Positions 44,337 through 55,378 of a DNA stretch of 64,000 nt are shown here, one piece after another. The DNA lies in the NCBI RefSeq assembly GCF_018294505.1, contig NC_057813.1, forward strand, positions 318,889,191 to 318,953,190, written 5' to 3'. Positions within the stretch are counted from its first letter, which is position 1. Each line of letters opens with the position of its first letter. The translations under genes were made by a program, and so were the position numbers. The notes under the pieces were generated by a model. The model made no database searches, had not been told where the DNA came from, and saw only the letters and a program-made list of their open reading frames with translations. Source of the DNA: Triticum aestivum (lineage: Eukaryota; Streptophyta; Magnoliopsida; Poales; Poaceae).

Positions 44337-44496
44337 CTCCCACCATTCCTAAATATTTGTCTTTTAGATATTTCAACAAGTGACTACATACGGAACAAAA
44401 TGAGTGAATCTACACTCTAAAATATGTCTATAGACATCTGTATGTGGTAGTCCATTTGAAATCTCTAAAAAGACAAATATTTAGGAACGGAGGGAG
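44337..44496. mobile_element. Stowaway MITE
   Basis: It starts CTCCCACCATTCCTAAATATT after TA and ends AATATTTAGGAACGGAGGGAG before TA. It has the same interior type as the copies at 22838 and 25338, and lies in an intron of the CACTA gene-like locus. Confidence 0.92.
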
Positions 44497-44674
44497 TATA
44501 TGGGAATTATGCAATGCCATCTTCTTTAGCCAGGCATCATATACGTGAATCATGCAATGCCATCCTGTTTAGCTAGTCATCATATATGTGAATTGTATCG
44601 TGCAATATTTTTTCCATAATGTATTCCATTTGTCAATAATGTTTATACATTCATCTACTCTTCCTGTGCATCAG

Positions 44675-44836
44675 CCATTTGAGTCGGTCATGGGAAAATC
44701 TGGAGTGAAAACAAGGTCTTCTGAGCAGTCAGTGCTACCTGTCGATGCAGATTTCTTGCTGGTTACAGATAGCTCCTCAGAGGAGGATTCAGAGACAGAT
44801 GACCAGTCGTATTAGCCCTCCCCCCCCCCCCCCGAG
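44675..44836 (+). pseudogene. Acidic exon, copy with poly-C expansion
   Basis: It follows the acceptor tgtgcatcag and reads PFESVMGKSGVKTRSSEQSV then LPVDADFLLVTDSSSEEDSE and TDDQSY, ending in TAG. A run of about 16 C follows, then gag and a gtgcatgc donor-like site. Compared with copy 45138-45289 (ccaccttgag context), the C-run has expanded and the stop may be secondary. Confidence 0.5.
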
Positions 44837-45137
44837 GTGCATGCTCTAACTTGGCTGGGTTATATTGTTCATATCATGCATATGGTGTCTTGCATTGCCA
44901 TGTCATCTGCTTAGATTATACATGCTTTGTGTGAATGCCTCCTATTTGCTTTCTATATCAGATATGTGAATTATGCAATGCCATGTTTTTCAGCCAATTA
45001 TCATATATGTGAATTATGCACCGCCATGGAGCCAGGCATCATATATGTGAATTATCTCATGCCATCTTTTTTTTCATGACGTATTCCATTTGTCGATAAT
45101 CTGTGTATATTGAACTACTCTTCATGTGTATCACCCA

Positions 45138-45289
45138 TTTGAGCCGGTTATGGAAAAATCTGGACTAAAAACAAGGTCTTCAGAGCAGGCAATGGTACCT
45201 GTTAAAGCATATATCTCGATGGTTACAGGGATCTCCTCGGAGGAGGATTCATAGACAGATGACCAGTCCTATATCCCACCTGAGGTGTA
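45138..45289 (+). pseudogene. Acidic exon, tandem copy with lost acceptor
   Basis: This is a near copy of the exon at 44675. The acceptor is tgtatcac in place of tgcatcag, so the AG is lost. An in-frame TAG sits in the DSxxD acidic stretch. The end (cccacctgag before gtgtatgct) keeps the donor. Confidence 0.55.
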
Positions 45290-45761
45290 TGCTCTAAGTT
45301 GCAATGTTTATATTTCTCATATGATGCATATGGTGTCTTGCATTGCTTAGTTTAGACATCATATGCACAATATTAAATTCTATCTGCTTAGTTTAGAGAT
45401 CATACATGCGAGTGCCAGCTGCTTAGTATATGAATCAATTATGTCAATTATATCATGCCATCCTGTATACTTAGACAACATGTATGTGAATTATTTCATC
45501 CCAACCTATTTTAGAAAGACATCATATAGTTTTGTCATGTCATCCTGTTTAGGTACTCATCATATGTTGGATTATGCCATTATATCCTGTTAAGTTATCC
45601 ATCATATATCTGAAACTATGTCATGCTATCCTGTTTAGTTAGGCATCATATATGTGAAATTGTGTCATGATGTCCTGTTTAGTTAGACAACATATATGTG
45701 AATTACCACATCTGTCTATCATACAATGTCTGTACGTTCAATTTCTTTTCTTGTTTATCAG

Positions 45762-46236
45762 CCATTTGAATTGGAGGGGGTGATGGCAGTATCTAAGGGA
45801 GCAAAAATCCGTTCTTCACAAAATACAGTGCTACCCGTCGATGCAGATAGAACCATGGTTGTATTGGCCCACAAACTAGCCCCACCACACATAATCGAGA
45901 CTCTTCCAGATTGCACACTTACACCATTGGGCAGAGAACCAGCTACAACCCATCTAACCACAACCCCAGCGGATAGTAACCCAGTTCTAGTTGACAAAGC
46001 ACCATGTCCACCACAGAGTACCCCCACACGAGCAGTTTGTAAAGCTACCGCGGTGCCCAAAGCACAAAGACCACCACAGCTAACCCAAACTCCACGTTTA
46101 AAGCAGAAGAGCAACTGTTCTCATGTCAGATTCCGTAGCTATGGTCCATACTCCTTTGTTGTTGCATCACTGTATTTACTCATACCAACTACTTTGGAAT
46201 TTGAAGGATCCAATTGGAACTCCAATGGCGCAACAG
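45762..46236 (+). pseudogene. Long exon of CACTA second-gene-like locus
   Basis: It follows the acceptor cttgtttatcag and ends at caacag before gtatgt. It starts PFELEGVMAVSKGAKIRSSQ, homologous to the acidic exons, then becomes proline/threonine-rich (THLTTTPADSNPVLVDKAPC) and ends near HVRFRSYGPYSFVV. The exon is open throughout. Joined directly to the exon at 46611, it would enter a frame with an early TAG. Either a small exon is missing between them or the gene is broken. Confidence 0.5.
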
Positions 46237-46610
46237 GTATGTTTTAAGCCAATTTCTTTAACTGGATTGCTATTCTAAATTCTTGCTCTATATTGATTTC
46301 AGTTTAAGTTCTATAAATAGTTATGTTCTCATGTGATGCACATTACAAGTGTTGCCAATGCTGTGTAGTTTCTCACACTTATATTCTGTCTATGCTGCTG
46401 TGTCTTAAAAATATATGAGTTGAACTGTGTCTCTATCTTGATTAGGGAACATAAACTAGAATGATATGGATAATACAGTGACCATAGTATATAGATATAT
46501 GTTTGTTTCATGCTGTTATCCTGTCCACCTTACTACTGAACCGGTTTACCAAAATGAGTTTTGTATACTACAAGCTAAACCTGTGATGTGTTTGCTTGTT
46601 TCTCTTGTAG

Positions 46611-47048
46611 TATGCAAACAGAATACTGGAGAAGAGCACCCCACTATGCAATGGTAGAGAAAGTAATGCAGATAAGGTTCAAGATAGTGAGACAACCCTG
46701 TTGGTCTCCAAGAAAGGTGATACAAACGATCTTGTAGACAGTGAGAAACCCTCACAGTCCTGCGTTGATGTAGTGTTCGAGTTACTGGCTAGTACCGCTG
46801 GCACAAGCTCTTCAAACTCATTGCCTGAATCACTTCGGCTTCTTCAGTCTCAGCTACAAGCTGAAAGGCATCAGTCAGCTGTGCTGCGGCAAGAAGCCGA
46901 AGGATTGAGGAAGTCCCTGCAGAATTCAGATGTGTACTTTCTTGTGCAACAGCAAGCGCTGGAGGATTTAAGCGCCAAACAAGATAAAGTTAATAAGCTT
47001 GCTAAGCATCTTGCCAACATTATGGGTACCCAGGATATTGTTTCTTGA
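46611..47048 (+). pseudogene. Coiled-coil last exon of CACTA second-gene-like locus
   Basis: It follows the acceptor gtttctcttgtag and is open for 145 codons to TGA at 47046. The second half is a clear coiled coil (LLQSQLQAERHQSAVLRQEA, LVQQQALEDLSAKQDKVNKL). It precedes the subterminal repeats and right end of the CACTA by about 300 bases. This is the usual place of the last exon of the second CACTA gene. Function as a DNA-binding or dimerising partner of the transposase is inferred from the family. Confidence 0.55.
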
Positions 47049-47324
47049 ACTCTTCTGAAGTGGTTTCAGTTCTGGACTTGTTTTGCTGCGGCGTTTATAT
47101 GCTGCTTTGTTCCCTATATTTGCACTGGTGGCGAACTTTGATGTCCAGTGGATGTAATATGTGTAATAGCCATGATAGCCTAGCATAAGTTGCTTGCTTA
47201 TTTATTTCCTTGTTATCTTGTTTATTTGTTTGCTTGTAGTCAGTGCAGTTCTTTTTCCGCGGTTTGCTAGTGGCTGCAATAACCTATTTTTTAAAACTAG
47301 GCCACAATAACCATGGGCTAATAT

Positions 47325-48240
47325 TTACTGTAGTGACACTGGCCTCCTATGGGCCGTAGAAACAGTGGGCCTTCTACGGGCCATAGAAACAGCAGGCCTT
47401 CTACGGGCCGTAGAAACAGTAGGCCTTCTACGGGCCGTAGAAACAATGGGCCTTCTACGGGTCGTATCATCAATGGGCCTTATATGGGTCATATGATCAA
47501 TTGGCCAAACATTGGCCAATAACAGGCCGCATTATGGTCGTAAACGGGCTAGAGTTGGAATCGCCCATTCATGGGTCGACCATAATGGGCCATCGTTAAT
47601 AGGCCGTATTTGATGATGCTATGAAAACGGCCCAACGTATTAAGGGACCACAAACGGGCCGATTGTAACCACGGGCTGAATTTGGCCCACAAGCAGAAAA
47701 TGACAGTAACAAGACGTAAGTAAACGAATGCTGGAAATGAGCCCAAGAATAAATGGGCTCTGAGAAGGCCGAAAGATAACATGGGCTGGAAATGGCCCAA
47801 CGGAATAACGGGTCGTTAATGGGTATAAAGTGATACACTGTTCATTACGGGCCACTTTCACCACGGGCCGTTAATGGGTGTAAAGTGATACACTGTTCAT
47901 TACGGGCCAGTTTCACCACGGGCTGTTAATAGGCCAAGAGTTACATAGGACCTCATATGGGCCGAAAGACGTCATGGTCCATACATGTGCCAGAAGTGAA
48001 AACGGGCTGGAATCATATTGGATGGCCCTGATGACACTACTGGGCCTAATTCGGATAGGGCATAACGGGCCTTGGGTTAGCAGGCTATAAATGGGCTATA
48101 TGCAAACAGGTCGTTAACAGGCTTTCCATGGGCCGGCCCGCCACCTTTTCACCAAGTTAAACGGCCCGGCCTTTTCATAGGAATGGGCCTCTGTTGGCCG
48201 TGCCATGTGTCGACGTATCATAGGCGCCTTTTGTCCAATG
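47325..48240 (-). repeat. CACTA right subterminal repeats (gggccgtagaaac, gggcc motifs)
   Basis: From 47345 to 47480 the phrase tgggccttctacgggccgta, followed by gaaacag, repeats about every 30 bases. Looser gggcc, gggctg and gtaatgggt motifs continue to about 48200. A ~64-base piece (gggtataaagtgatacactg, then ttcattacgggcca) is duplicated at 47820 and 47875. Motif arrays of this density beside the terminus are typical for CACTA elements. Confidence 0.75.
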
Positions 48241-48435
48241 AGTGGATGACTTCTGTACAATGAGTGGACACTTCCGTGATGATAATTTTGGTAATGTCAT
48301 GGAACACTTCTACGACCGCACATGTATGACTATCTTGATTCTGTCATAAAATCGTCATGGATGTACATGCATGACAGAAAACGCGACCTACTGTGACAAA
48401 CACGTATCATCACGGAAGTGTATTTTTTTGTAGTG
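48241..48435 (-). mobile_element. CACTA transposon right terminus
   Basis: On the minus strand this begins CACTACAAAAAAATACACTT, continues CCGTGATGATACGTG and has several TCATGAC / ATGACAG motifs. It is the inverted counterpart of the end at 1078. The three bases outside it are TGA. Confidence 0.85.
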
Positions 48436-49135
48436 TGAGGAGGAAGGAGAGGGGGCTAGGAGGAAGGTGGTGGAGGGAGGTGGCGGCTCATGTGGAGGAG
48501 GCAAGGCTGGATCAAGGCCGTCCTAAAGGAAGATAAGGAGGGGGTGGCGTCGATTATCGGATATCAGTCGAGGATCGGGGATGAGTAGTGGGTGGCCGAG
48601 CGGCGCATGGAAGCATGCGGCGATGGCGGGGGGGAGGGGGTGCCGTGGCTTGGGAGGTTGCCCGACGATGTGAAGAGGGGCGGGGCACCGAGAGGAAGGT
48701 GGTGGGGCGCTCGCTTGTCGTGGCCTCGCGTGGAGAGGATGGTGGCGGGGCGGCGTTGGCTCGCGACGGCTGGCTGCGGATAGGAAGGTGGCGGGGCGGC
48801 TTGCGGCGGCCACGCACGGAGATGAAGGTGGCGGGGTGGCTTGCGGCGGCCGCGCGTGGAGAGGAAGGTGGCCGGGAGGTGGGGATTTGGCCGGGGATTT
48901 GAGGGTAGGAGGGAGAAGATGAGGGTGGGTTCGACCGGAGAAGCTGGGTGGGCTTGGTGTGAGCTGGTGGGGTGGGAGATGGATAAGGTTGGACGTGGGG
49001 CTGGGGTGATGTTTTTTCCCGTTGCAGTTGGGTGGAGCTCGCGACGTGTTTTCGTTTCGGTGTTAGCAGAATAAGCTCAAGTGTTAGCAGAATAAGACTC
49101 TTAAGGGTGTTAGCAGAATAGACCCACCCTATATA
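48436..49135. other. G-rich flank with short internal repeats, no gene recognised
   Basis: A G-rich stretch has repeated ggaaggtggcggggcggctt and gcggcggccgcgcgtggaga phrases (48783-48880). Near 49060-49120, gtgttagcagaataag occurs three times. Antisense open frames are Pro/Arg-rich without domains. I support no product. Confidence 0.4.
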
Positions 49136-49161
49136 TATAATATGATGCTTGGTTGGTGTAG

Positions 49162-49554
49162 ATGGAACAAAGGAGAGAAGGAACCAAGGAGGCTGCCATG
49201 GAAGAAGATGAAGGGAACTCGCTTGGAGTCCACCCTCCAGCCTCTAAGAGGGGCAAGCTGGCTGGCATTTCCATTATTCCGAACTCCTATCAAGCCATGA
49301 GGTTGATGAATGATCAAGGGAATCATGAAGTGCAAGGAGGGCTTCCTCCTCGGAGGCCCTTACACAGGTTACATCAAAACAATTATCATAATTGGGTTCA
49401 AAACTATGGGATCGAAAACACTCCCCGTATGCATATACTGTCCAATTGGGACATATCTCGTCCAAGAGAAAGTGATGCAGGAACAAAGCCTTGGGGACCG
49501 GAGAATAAACACATTATGGCCACAGTGGAGTGGATCACTGAGTTAATTCGTTGA
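49162..49554 (+). other. 130-codon open frame in retroelement interior
   Basis: It reads MEQRREGTKEAAMEEDEGNS and later NYHNWVQNYGIENTPRMHIL. It has no recognised domain. It may be a remnant of a gag-region frame of the truncated element. The length and lack of motif do not support a host gene. Confidence 0.3.
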
Positions 49555-51137
49555 AATCTCCACAAAATTCAAAGTTTGAGGGAGGCACTCATGATTATTA
49601 TGAAGGACAAGCTCACCACCATCATCACCGAAGAAAGAAACTTGAGCACACGGGTATGCGCACTCCCCTTGGATTTTGCCAAGCTTGGGGGAGGTGCCCT
49701 TGTATCGTATCACCATCACTTTTATTATCTTTACCTATTTTTAATCTGATCCTTAGTTATTTCGTGATTTAGTTGAACAAAAGTTTAGTATGATCTATTT
49801 TCGATTGCTAGTTTCGTGCACTATCTAACTATGTAATAGAGTTGAGAGTTATATAATAAAGAGTAGTTTGAGTTTTTACTTCTTTACTTTTATGTTTCAA
49901 TCATAGCAATGAAAATAATGAAAAAGATCATATGCTAATCTTATGGAAAGTAATGACATTACGTAAGGAAAAGTATAAGTGCTAAAATTTATTGAAAGTT
50001 GACAAACATAGCATTGGTCAATGATGCAATTCATGAAAGAATTAATAAGGAAACAGAAGATTCATATGCAAATACACTATCTTGGACATCTTTTATGATA
50101 GTGAGCCCCAATTAAGTATTTAATGCCAAATTGTTGACGTTAGGAAGACAATGAATTATGTTTGCTTATATCCACACGGAAGTTATATTGTCATAGATCG
50201 TCCAACATGTGGTGCTTGCCCAATATATTTGTCAGCCAAAAATCCACATTAAATATAGATACTACTTGTGCATCCAAAAACCTTAAACCCGATTTTATGT
50301 CATGAGAGCCCACTATACCTACATATGGATTGAATAAGATCCTTCAAGTAAGTTGTCATCGATGCATAAAGCAATAAAAGTTGCTCTTAAATATTTACGT
50401 TCTTTTAGTGCAAGGGAAAACAAGTGTTGTATGGACTTGTGATGGTGAAGAAATAAAAGTGACAGACTGTATAATAAAGGTTGCTATCACATGGGGCAAT
50501 ATAACGTGACATTCCTTTGCATTAAGAGTTTTTGCATCCAGAAACAAAAAGCGCATGACAGCCTCTCCTTCCCTCTATGAAGGGTCTATCTTTTACTTTT
50601 ATGTATTAACTTTTTATGCAAGAGTCAATAGTGTTCTCCTCTATTTCTTTTTATTTTTCTTTTTTGTAAGCACCATATGCTGGGAAAAGATCTAGGCACA
50701 TATATCCAGTTGGATATGAGTGATCTTGTGTTATTATTGTCGACATCACCCTTGAGGAAGTTGTGAGGCAAAATTAGAAGCCCCTATCTTTCTATGTGTC
50801 TGGCTGAAACTTTTTGCTTCATATACCGCTAAAATAAGCCTGAGCGTATTATTAGCAATCGTACGTTCCGCCCGCCCTCGCACTTGCCAAACACCGATCG
50901 AACCGCTAATTTCTCCTCGACAAGTCTGCCATAACTACCCATCGTAACACAGTAATGGAGAGTGTGGCCCGCTGAACCGAAATTCTGGCGTAATTAACAA
51001 ACGAACCTATTAATGAAACGTGATGCAGTTCCATGACTAGGTGAAAATGCATCGTCCAAGCGGTAACCACTACCAAGGCATTTACTAGAGGAACGTCCAA
51101 GTGCTAACCTTTTTGAATGTAGATTGGTTGACTACTA

Positions 51138-51297
51138 CTCCCTCCGTTCCTAAATATAACTCTTTATAGAAATTTAACTATATGGACTACATATGAAGTA
51201 AAATGAGTGAATCTACATTTTAAAATGCATCTACATACATCTGAATGTGATGCATAGTGAAATCTCTACAAAGACTTATATTTAAGAACGGAGGGAG
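51138..51297. mobile_element. Stowaway MITE
   Basis: It starts CTCCCTCCGTTCCTAAATAT after TA and ends ATATTTAAGAACGGAGGGAG before TA. It has the standard interior with gagtgaatctacatttt. Length is 160 bp. Confidence 0.93.
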
Positions 51298-51867
51298 TAA
51301 TATGTAATGAATGGCTGCTTGCCATGTCTTTTTAGTGACAGGACTGCTAGACTGGCACCAATGCATTCAGCGGTAATTAACATATTACCATTTTCACTAG
51401 GCATTTTACTAGTAAGCTGGAGATGTGAAGTACTAGCGTGAGCAGCAGTAAAGAATTTAGCACATGACGGCTCCTTCCGAGTGACAACACAGTTACCATC
51501 CAGTAGTAATTTAGCAGAAACTATTATTAGGAGTCAGTGTTGTAGGGCATTATCCCGTATAGGGGTAATCTTTTTGATTACATTACTACTTTCTACTCCG
51601 TATAAGAGTGTTCCTACTAAGGCACAGAGAAGGGTCGGGACCCCTAGTTGGTAAACAATTTTATTCCTTTACCATCAACTGTTTTTTTCTAGAACATGTT
51701 ACCATCAACTGTAGTATTTTACTATCAACAATTGGGGCTCGCAACCTCGGGATGGAGATGGGCACGTGGGATGGTAATGGAAATAATATGTGTTACGATA
51801 CTGCTTCCTTTTTTACCTGAGAGAATTGTCGGCTGGTGCGTAGGATAAGCTCTTTTGCGCGCTCGCG

Positions 51868-51870
<3 letters not shown>

Positions 51871-51937
<67 letters not shown>
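51871..51937. repeat. (TA)n microsatellite
   Basis: About 33 uninterrupted TA units lie between cgcgcagt and gacacgcac. GC-rich text with partial inverted similarity (gcgcgctcgcgc and gcgcgtgcgcg) flanks it, so it may form the loop of a hairpin. Confidence 0.97.
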
Positions 51938-51941
<4 letters not shown>

Positions 51942-52850
51942 GCACGGTGGCGCTATTGTGCGCGTGCGCGTAGAATGCCTTTGCATACGCTCCGGTCCTA
52001 ATTAGGTGGGCGTGTAGCACTATAAGAGCCTCTCCACCGCTAAGTAGCTGAGGGTAAAACTCTGTGAAGAAAAGGTAACGTATTTAATTTGGTTACCATC
52101 TGTGGTCGACGACGGTCCGATTCTAAGGTCATTAATCACTGGCAGTAATTGAGACAAAATAGATGATAATGAATTACTACATGTGCTTTGCCAAGCAATG
52201 ATCCGTCGGCTCGTGTTGCTTAAATGTAGTAATGAATTACTATATATGTTTTGCTCTCAAATTGTTAGCCGTAATAGGGATATAATAGATGGTAATGAAT
52301 TACTACATGTGATTTAGGAAGCAATGAATCCCTCTTTTAGTACTCCTAGTAAAACCGTGAATTACTACATATGATTTGCTCTCAAATTGTTAGGAGTAAA
52401 AAGGACGGTAATGAAAGTAAATGTTTGACCAACGAAAAAAATAAAGATGGTTCAACCTAGCAAAAAACATGCTGATATATGTAGTAAGTACCACGCTCTG
52501 TTTGTTGTAAAGTACATTTGAAGGATAGAAAAAAATGATGCATGAGCGGTAACCCAATTAATATTGTTACTATTTTCTCATAGCTTATTACTATACACCA
52601 TAATTATGTGGCAGGCGGAAAAGCAACAGGTGCAACAGTAATCAGATTAACTTAGTTATTATATTCTCTGAGGATCTTATAATCATGCACAAGAAAAAAA
52701 GGTAGTTACATGTGTAGTAATATGTTTTCTACCATTACGATGCTTTCAATGGGCGGAAGGCAGCAGGGCTAACTTCCTGGCAGCAATGCGCGCAGGCGTG
52801 GCCGGCGTGCAGGATAAATCATTATGCGCGCAGGATATATATATGGTCGC

Positions 52851-53533
52851 GTTATTCATCACCTTGGGCGAGAATAGTTATTTTTCATCCCTCTCTATTT
52901 TAACATCAAGACATCGTATTTTTACATTTCGTAAATTTGCTCTTATTTCATACTAAAAAGAGAACATAAGAAAATTATAATCACCATAAAATATTTTATG
53001 TTACCTAAAATTACAAAACGTAAAAACATAGTGTAAAATGTACATAGAATGCAAATTTTCTAGATTAAGACCAATATTTTTGTTTTCTTATGCTAAATTT
53101 TATGTAGTAAAATCAATATGAATGTAACTTTTTGTATACGAAATATAATTTATATATGAATCGTAAGATTACCTTGGGTGAAGAATAATTTATTCCGCGC
53201 CGTAAGTGATGAATAACATTACCGTTTCATAAATAAATTATATTTGGAATACAAATAGTTACACTCGTCTTGATTTACTACGTAAAATTTCGCATACGAA
53301 AACAAAAATATGGGTCATAAGACCAGAAAAATTGCATTATATATATATTACTTCTTTTTACGTTTGTAATTTTATGTAACATAAAATAAATTTTTACGGT
53401 GAGTATATATTTATTACGGTCTCTTTTATGTTTAAAATAAGACAAAAATTATGAAACATAAAATTACGGTGCATTGATGTTAAAATAGTGGGGGGTGAAG
53501 AATAACTATTTCTCACCCAGGGTGACAAATAGA
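52851..53533. mobile_element. Foldback element with ~310-bp inverted arms
   Basis: The left arm begins gttattcatcaccttgggcg and the right arm ends cacccagggtgacaaatag. The arms are inverted over most of their length, for example tttgctcttatttcatacta on the left and gtttaaaataagacaaaaat on the right. The centre (about 53170-53215) carries a further accttgggtgaagaataa / gtgatgaataac pair that echoes the outer ends. There is no open frame. It is a MITE- or foldback-type non-autonomous DNA element. The superfamily is not determined. Confidence 0.8.
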
Positions 53534-53864
53534 TGTATAAATGATGTTTGAGTATGTGGACATGCTAAAAAGCTCCAACACGAGACCCTTCCTAAAATTA
53601 TGATGAATTTGCAATTGCTTTGTTGTCTGAGAACATAGTTTGTTAGTTTTCAAGAAAGTTTATGCCTTATACTTCGTTGTGGTGATGAATGATTACTTGC
53701 TCATGAGATGTTTTATGATGGTGAATATAGTTGTTATAATAATGACCATGATGATACTATGTTCGTATTTTGTGTTTATCGAAACCTCTCTCTCTAAACA
53801 TGTGGTCATGATGTTTGATATTGGTTTTCCCTTGAGGACAACCAAGGTCTAAGCTTGGGGGAGT
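53534..53864 (+). other. Retroelement interior resumed, with polypurine tract
   Basis: This stretch (gtttgagtatgtggacatgc, ttgcaattgctttgttgtct, catagtttgttagttttcaa) reads as the last part of the retroelement interior. It ends in the purine tract aagcttgggggag at 53851-53863, directly before the LTR. Confidence 0.65.
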
Positions 53865-55378
53865 TAATACGTCCATTTTGCATCATGATTTCCTACTGTT
53901 ATTTATAATGTTTTAATCAATATAACATTTTGTGGAGCAATTCTAATGCCTTTTCTCTCTTAATATGCAAGATTTACATGAAGAGGGAGTTTGCTGGCAG
54001 TTGGAATCTGGACCTAAAAAAGCTATGTCAGAGATACCTATTTTGCACATCTCCAAATGAGCAGAAATTTTACGGAGATTTATTTTGGAATAAATAAAAA
54101 ATACCAAAGCAAAGAAGTACCAGAGGGGCCACCCTGGTGCCCACAAGAAACCAGGGCGTGCCCACCCCCACCCCCCAGGCGCGCCTTGGTGGCTTGTAGG
54201 GCCTCTGGCCAGCCTCTGGTGCCCATCTTCTAGTACATAAGCCCATTTTGCCTCTAAAAAAATAAGGAGAGGACTTTCAGGATGGAGCGCCGCCGTCTCG
54301 CGACAGAACTTGGGCAGGAGCACTTTTTCACTCCAGCGGAGCGATTTCGCCGGGGATACTTCTTTCCAGGAGGGGGAAATCGAAGCCATCATCATCACCA
54401 ACACCCCCCTCCTCGTGGGAGGATCAATCTTCATCAACATCTTCACCAGCACCATCTCATCTCAAACCCTAGTTCATATCTTGTATTCAATCTTTGTATC
54501 AATACCTCAGATTGGTACTTGTGGGTTGCCAGTAGCGTTGATTACATCTTGTAGTTGATGCTAGTTGGTTTATTTCGTGGAAAATTATATGTTAAGACCT
54601 ATTATGCTATTCAATACCCCTCTGATCTTGAACATGAATATGTTTTTTGAGTAGTTATGTTTGTACTTGAGGACATGGGAGAAGTCTTGTCATAAGTCAT
54701 CATGTAAATTTGGTATTCGTTATGTGTCTTGATTATATGTATGTTGTTGTTTCCCTTAGTGGTGTTATGTTAATGTCGACTACATGACACTTCACCATCT
54801 TTAAGCCTAAGGGAAAGCATTGTGGAGTAGTTATTATATAATGGTTGCTAGAGTGATAGAAGCTGAAACCCTAATTTATGCAATATTCCGTAAGGGGATG
54901 ATTTGGATCTATATTTTTCATGCTATGGTTATATTTATCTTAATTCTTCTTTCTTAGTTGCGGATGCTTGCGAGAAGGGATGATCATAAGTAGGAGCCTT
55001 GTTCAAGTAAGAACATCACCCAACCACCGGTCCACCCACATATCAACTTATCAAAGTAACGAACGCAAATCAAACAAACATGATTAAAGTGACTAGATGA
55101 AATTCCTGTGTGTCCTCAAGAACACTTAACTTATTATAAGAGAACATTCCCGCCTATCTTTGCAATAACAAGGATCGGATGCCTTGCTACACCTTAGTTA
55201 CTATTTCTACTTGTTACCTCTCACAAATTATCTTGCTATCAAACTACTCATCACCGAAAGTACTTGCAAATAATTCCTTGCTGAAATCTTCTTGCCATTT
55301 CCTTCTGCTCCTCGTTGGGTTCGACACTCTTACTTGTCGAAAGGACTATGATTGATCAACTATACTTGTGGGTCATCA
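53865..55378 (+). repeat. 3' LTR of truncated retroelement
   Basis: About 1514 bp, starting (T)AATACGTCCATTTTGCATC (usual TG changed to TA) and ending CTTGTGGGTCATCA. It contains a cctctaaaaaaataaggaga / ggactttcaggatggagcgccgcc promoter-like zone and a long U5 ending in cgttgggttcgacactctt. The purine tract on its left marks it as the 3' LTR. No partner LTR occurs in the window. Confidence 0.8.

Larger units (their letters stand above)
41841..47048 (+). pseudogene. Decayed multi-exon CACTA second-gene-like locus
   Basis: A series of exon-like blocks with plant splice sites leads up to the CACTA right end. The first-exon type (about 41870-42320) is followed by related copies at 43070-43240 and about 43490-43655, each ending in ctatgcc / cggcgcc-like text before a gt. 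Acidic exons follow at 44120-44192, 44675-44820 and 45138-45289, then a longer exon at 45762-46236 and a coiled-coil exon at 46611-47048. Triticeae CACTA elements commonly carry a second gene with a coiled-coil product, thought to be the DNA-binding partner of the transposase (TNPA-like role). Exon duplication, stops in two acidic exons and one lost acceptor show decay. Confidence 0.55.
1078..48435 (+). mobile_element. Candidate outer CACTA (DTC) composite element
   Basis: A CACTACAAAAAAA terminus opens at 1078 and its inverted counterpart closes at 48435. Both ends carry the same style of TCCGTGA and ATGACAG subterminal motifs. The 3 bases outside each end are TGA (1075-1077 and 48436-48438), as expected for the 3-bp target duplication of CACTA elements. 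The span holds subterminal repeat arrays at both ends and a CACTA second-gene-like locus next to the right end. It also holds two later LTR-element insertions and several host-like genes or pseudogenes. I found no TNPD-type transposase. The alternative is two unrelated truncated CACTA copies whose flanks agree by chance (1 in 64). The pairing is an inference; the two ends themselves are clear. Confidence 0.4.
50863..52850. mobile_element. Insertion into the retroelement interior, type unknown
   Basis: Retroelement-like text stops near cgtattattagcaatcgt and resumes after about 53533. The inserted DNA is rich in gtaatgaattactacat phrases, with a diverged ~130-base repeat (about 52220-52400). 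It also contains a MITE, a TA microsatellite and palindromic cgcgcgc pieces. There are no coding frames. Its termini are not resolved. It may be one element together with the adjacent foldback. Confidence 0.4.
49136..55378 (+). mobile_element. 5'-truncated LTR retrotransposon with nested insertions
   Basis: A 3' LTR (53865-55378) is preceded by a polypurine tract (aagcttgggggag) and by internal-domain sequence. Internal sequence of the same style begins at about 49136 and contains a second caagcttgggggaggtgccc phrase near 49680. No 5' LTR, primer site or pol domains are present. At about 50862 the internal sequence is interrupted by roughly 2.67 kb (MITE, TA-repeat, foldback) and resumes near 53534. 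From memory, the internal text matches common Triticeae gypsy-type or LARD elements. The family name was not determined. Confidence 0.65.

Noticed and set aside
48523..48902. Overlapping Pro/Arg-rich or Gly/Trp-rich frames as genes
   Set aside because: They are shadows of a G-rich repeated stretch on both strands, with no conserved motif.
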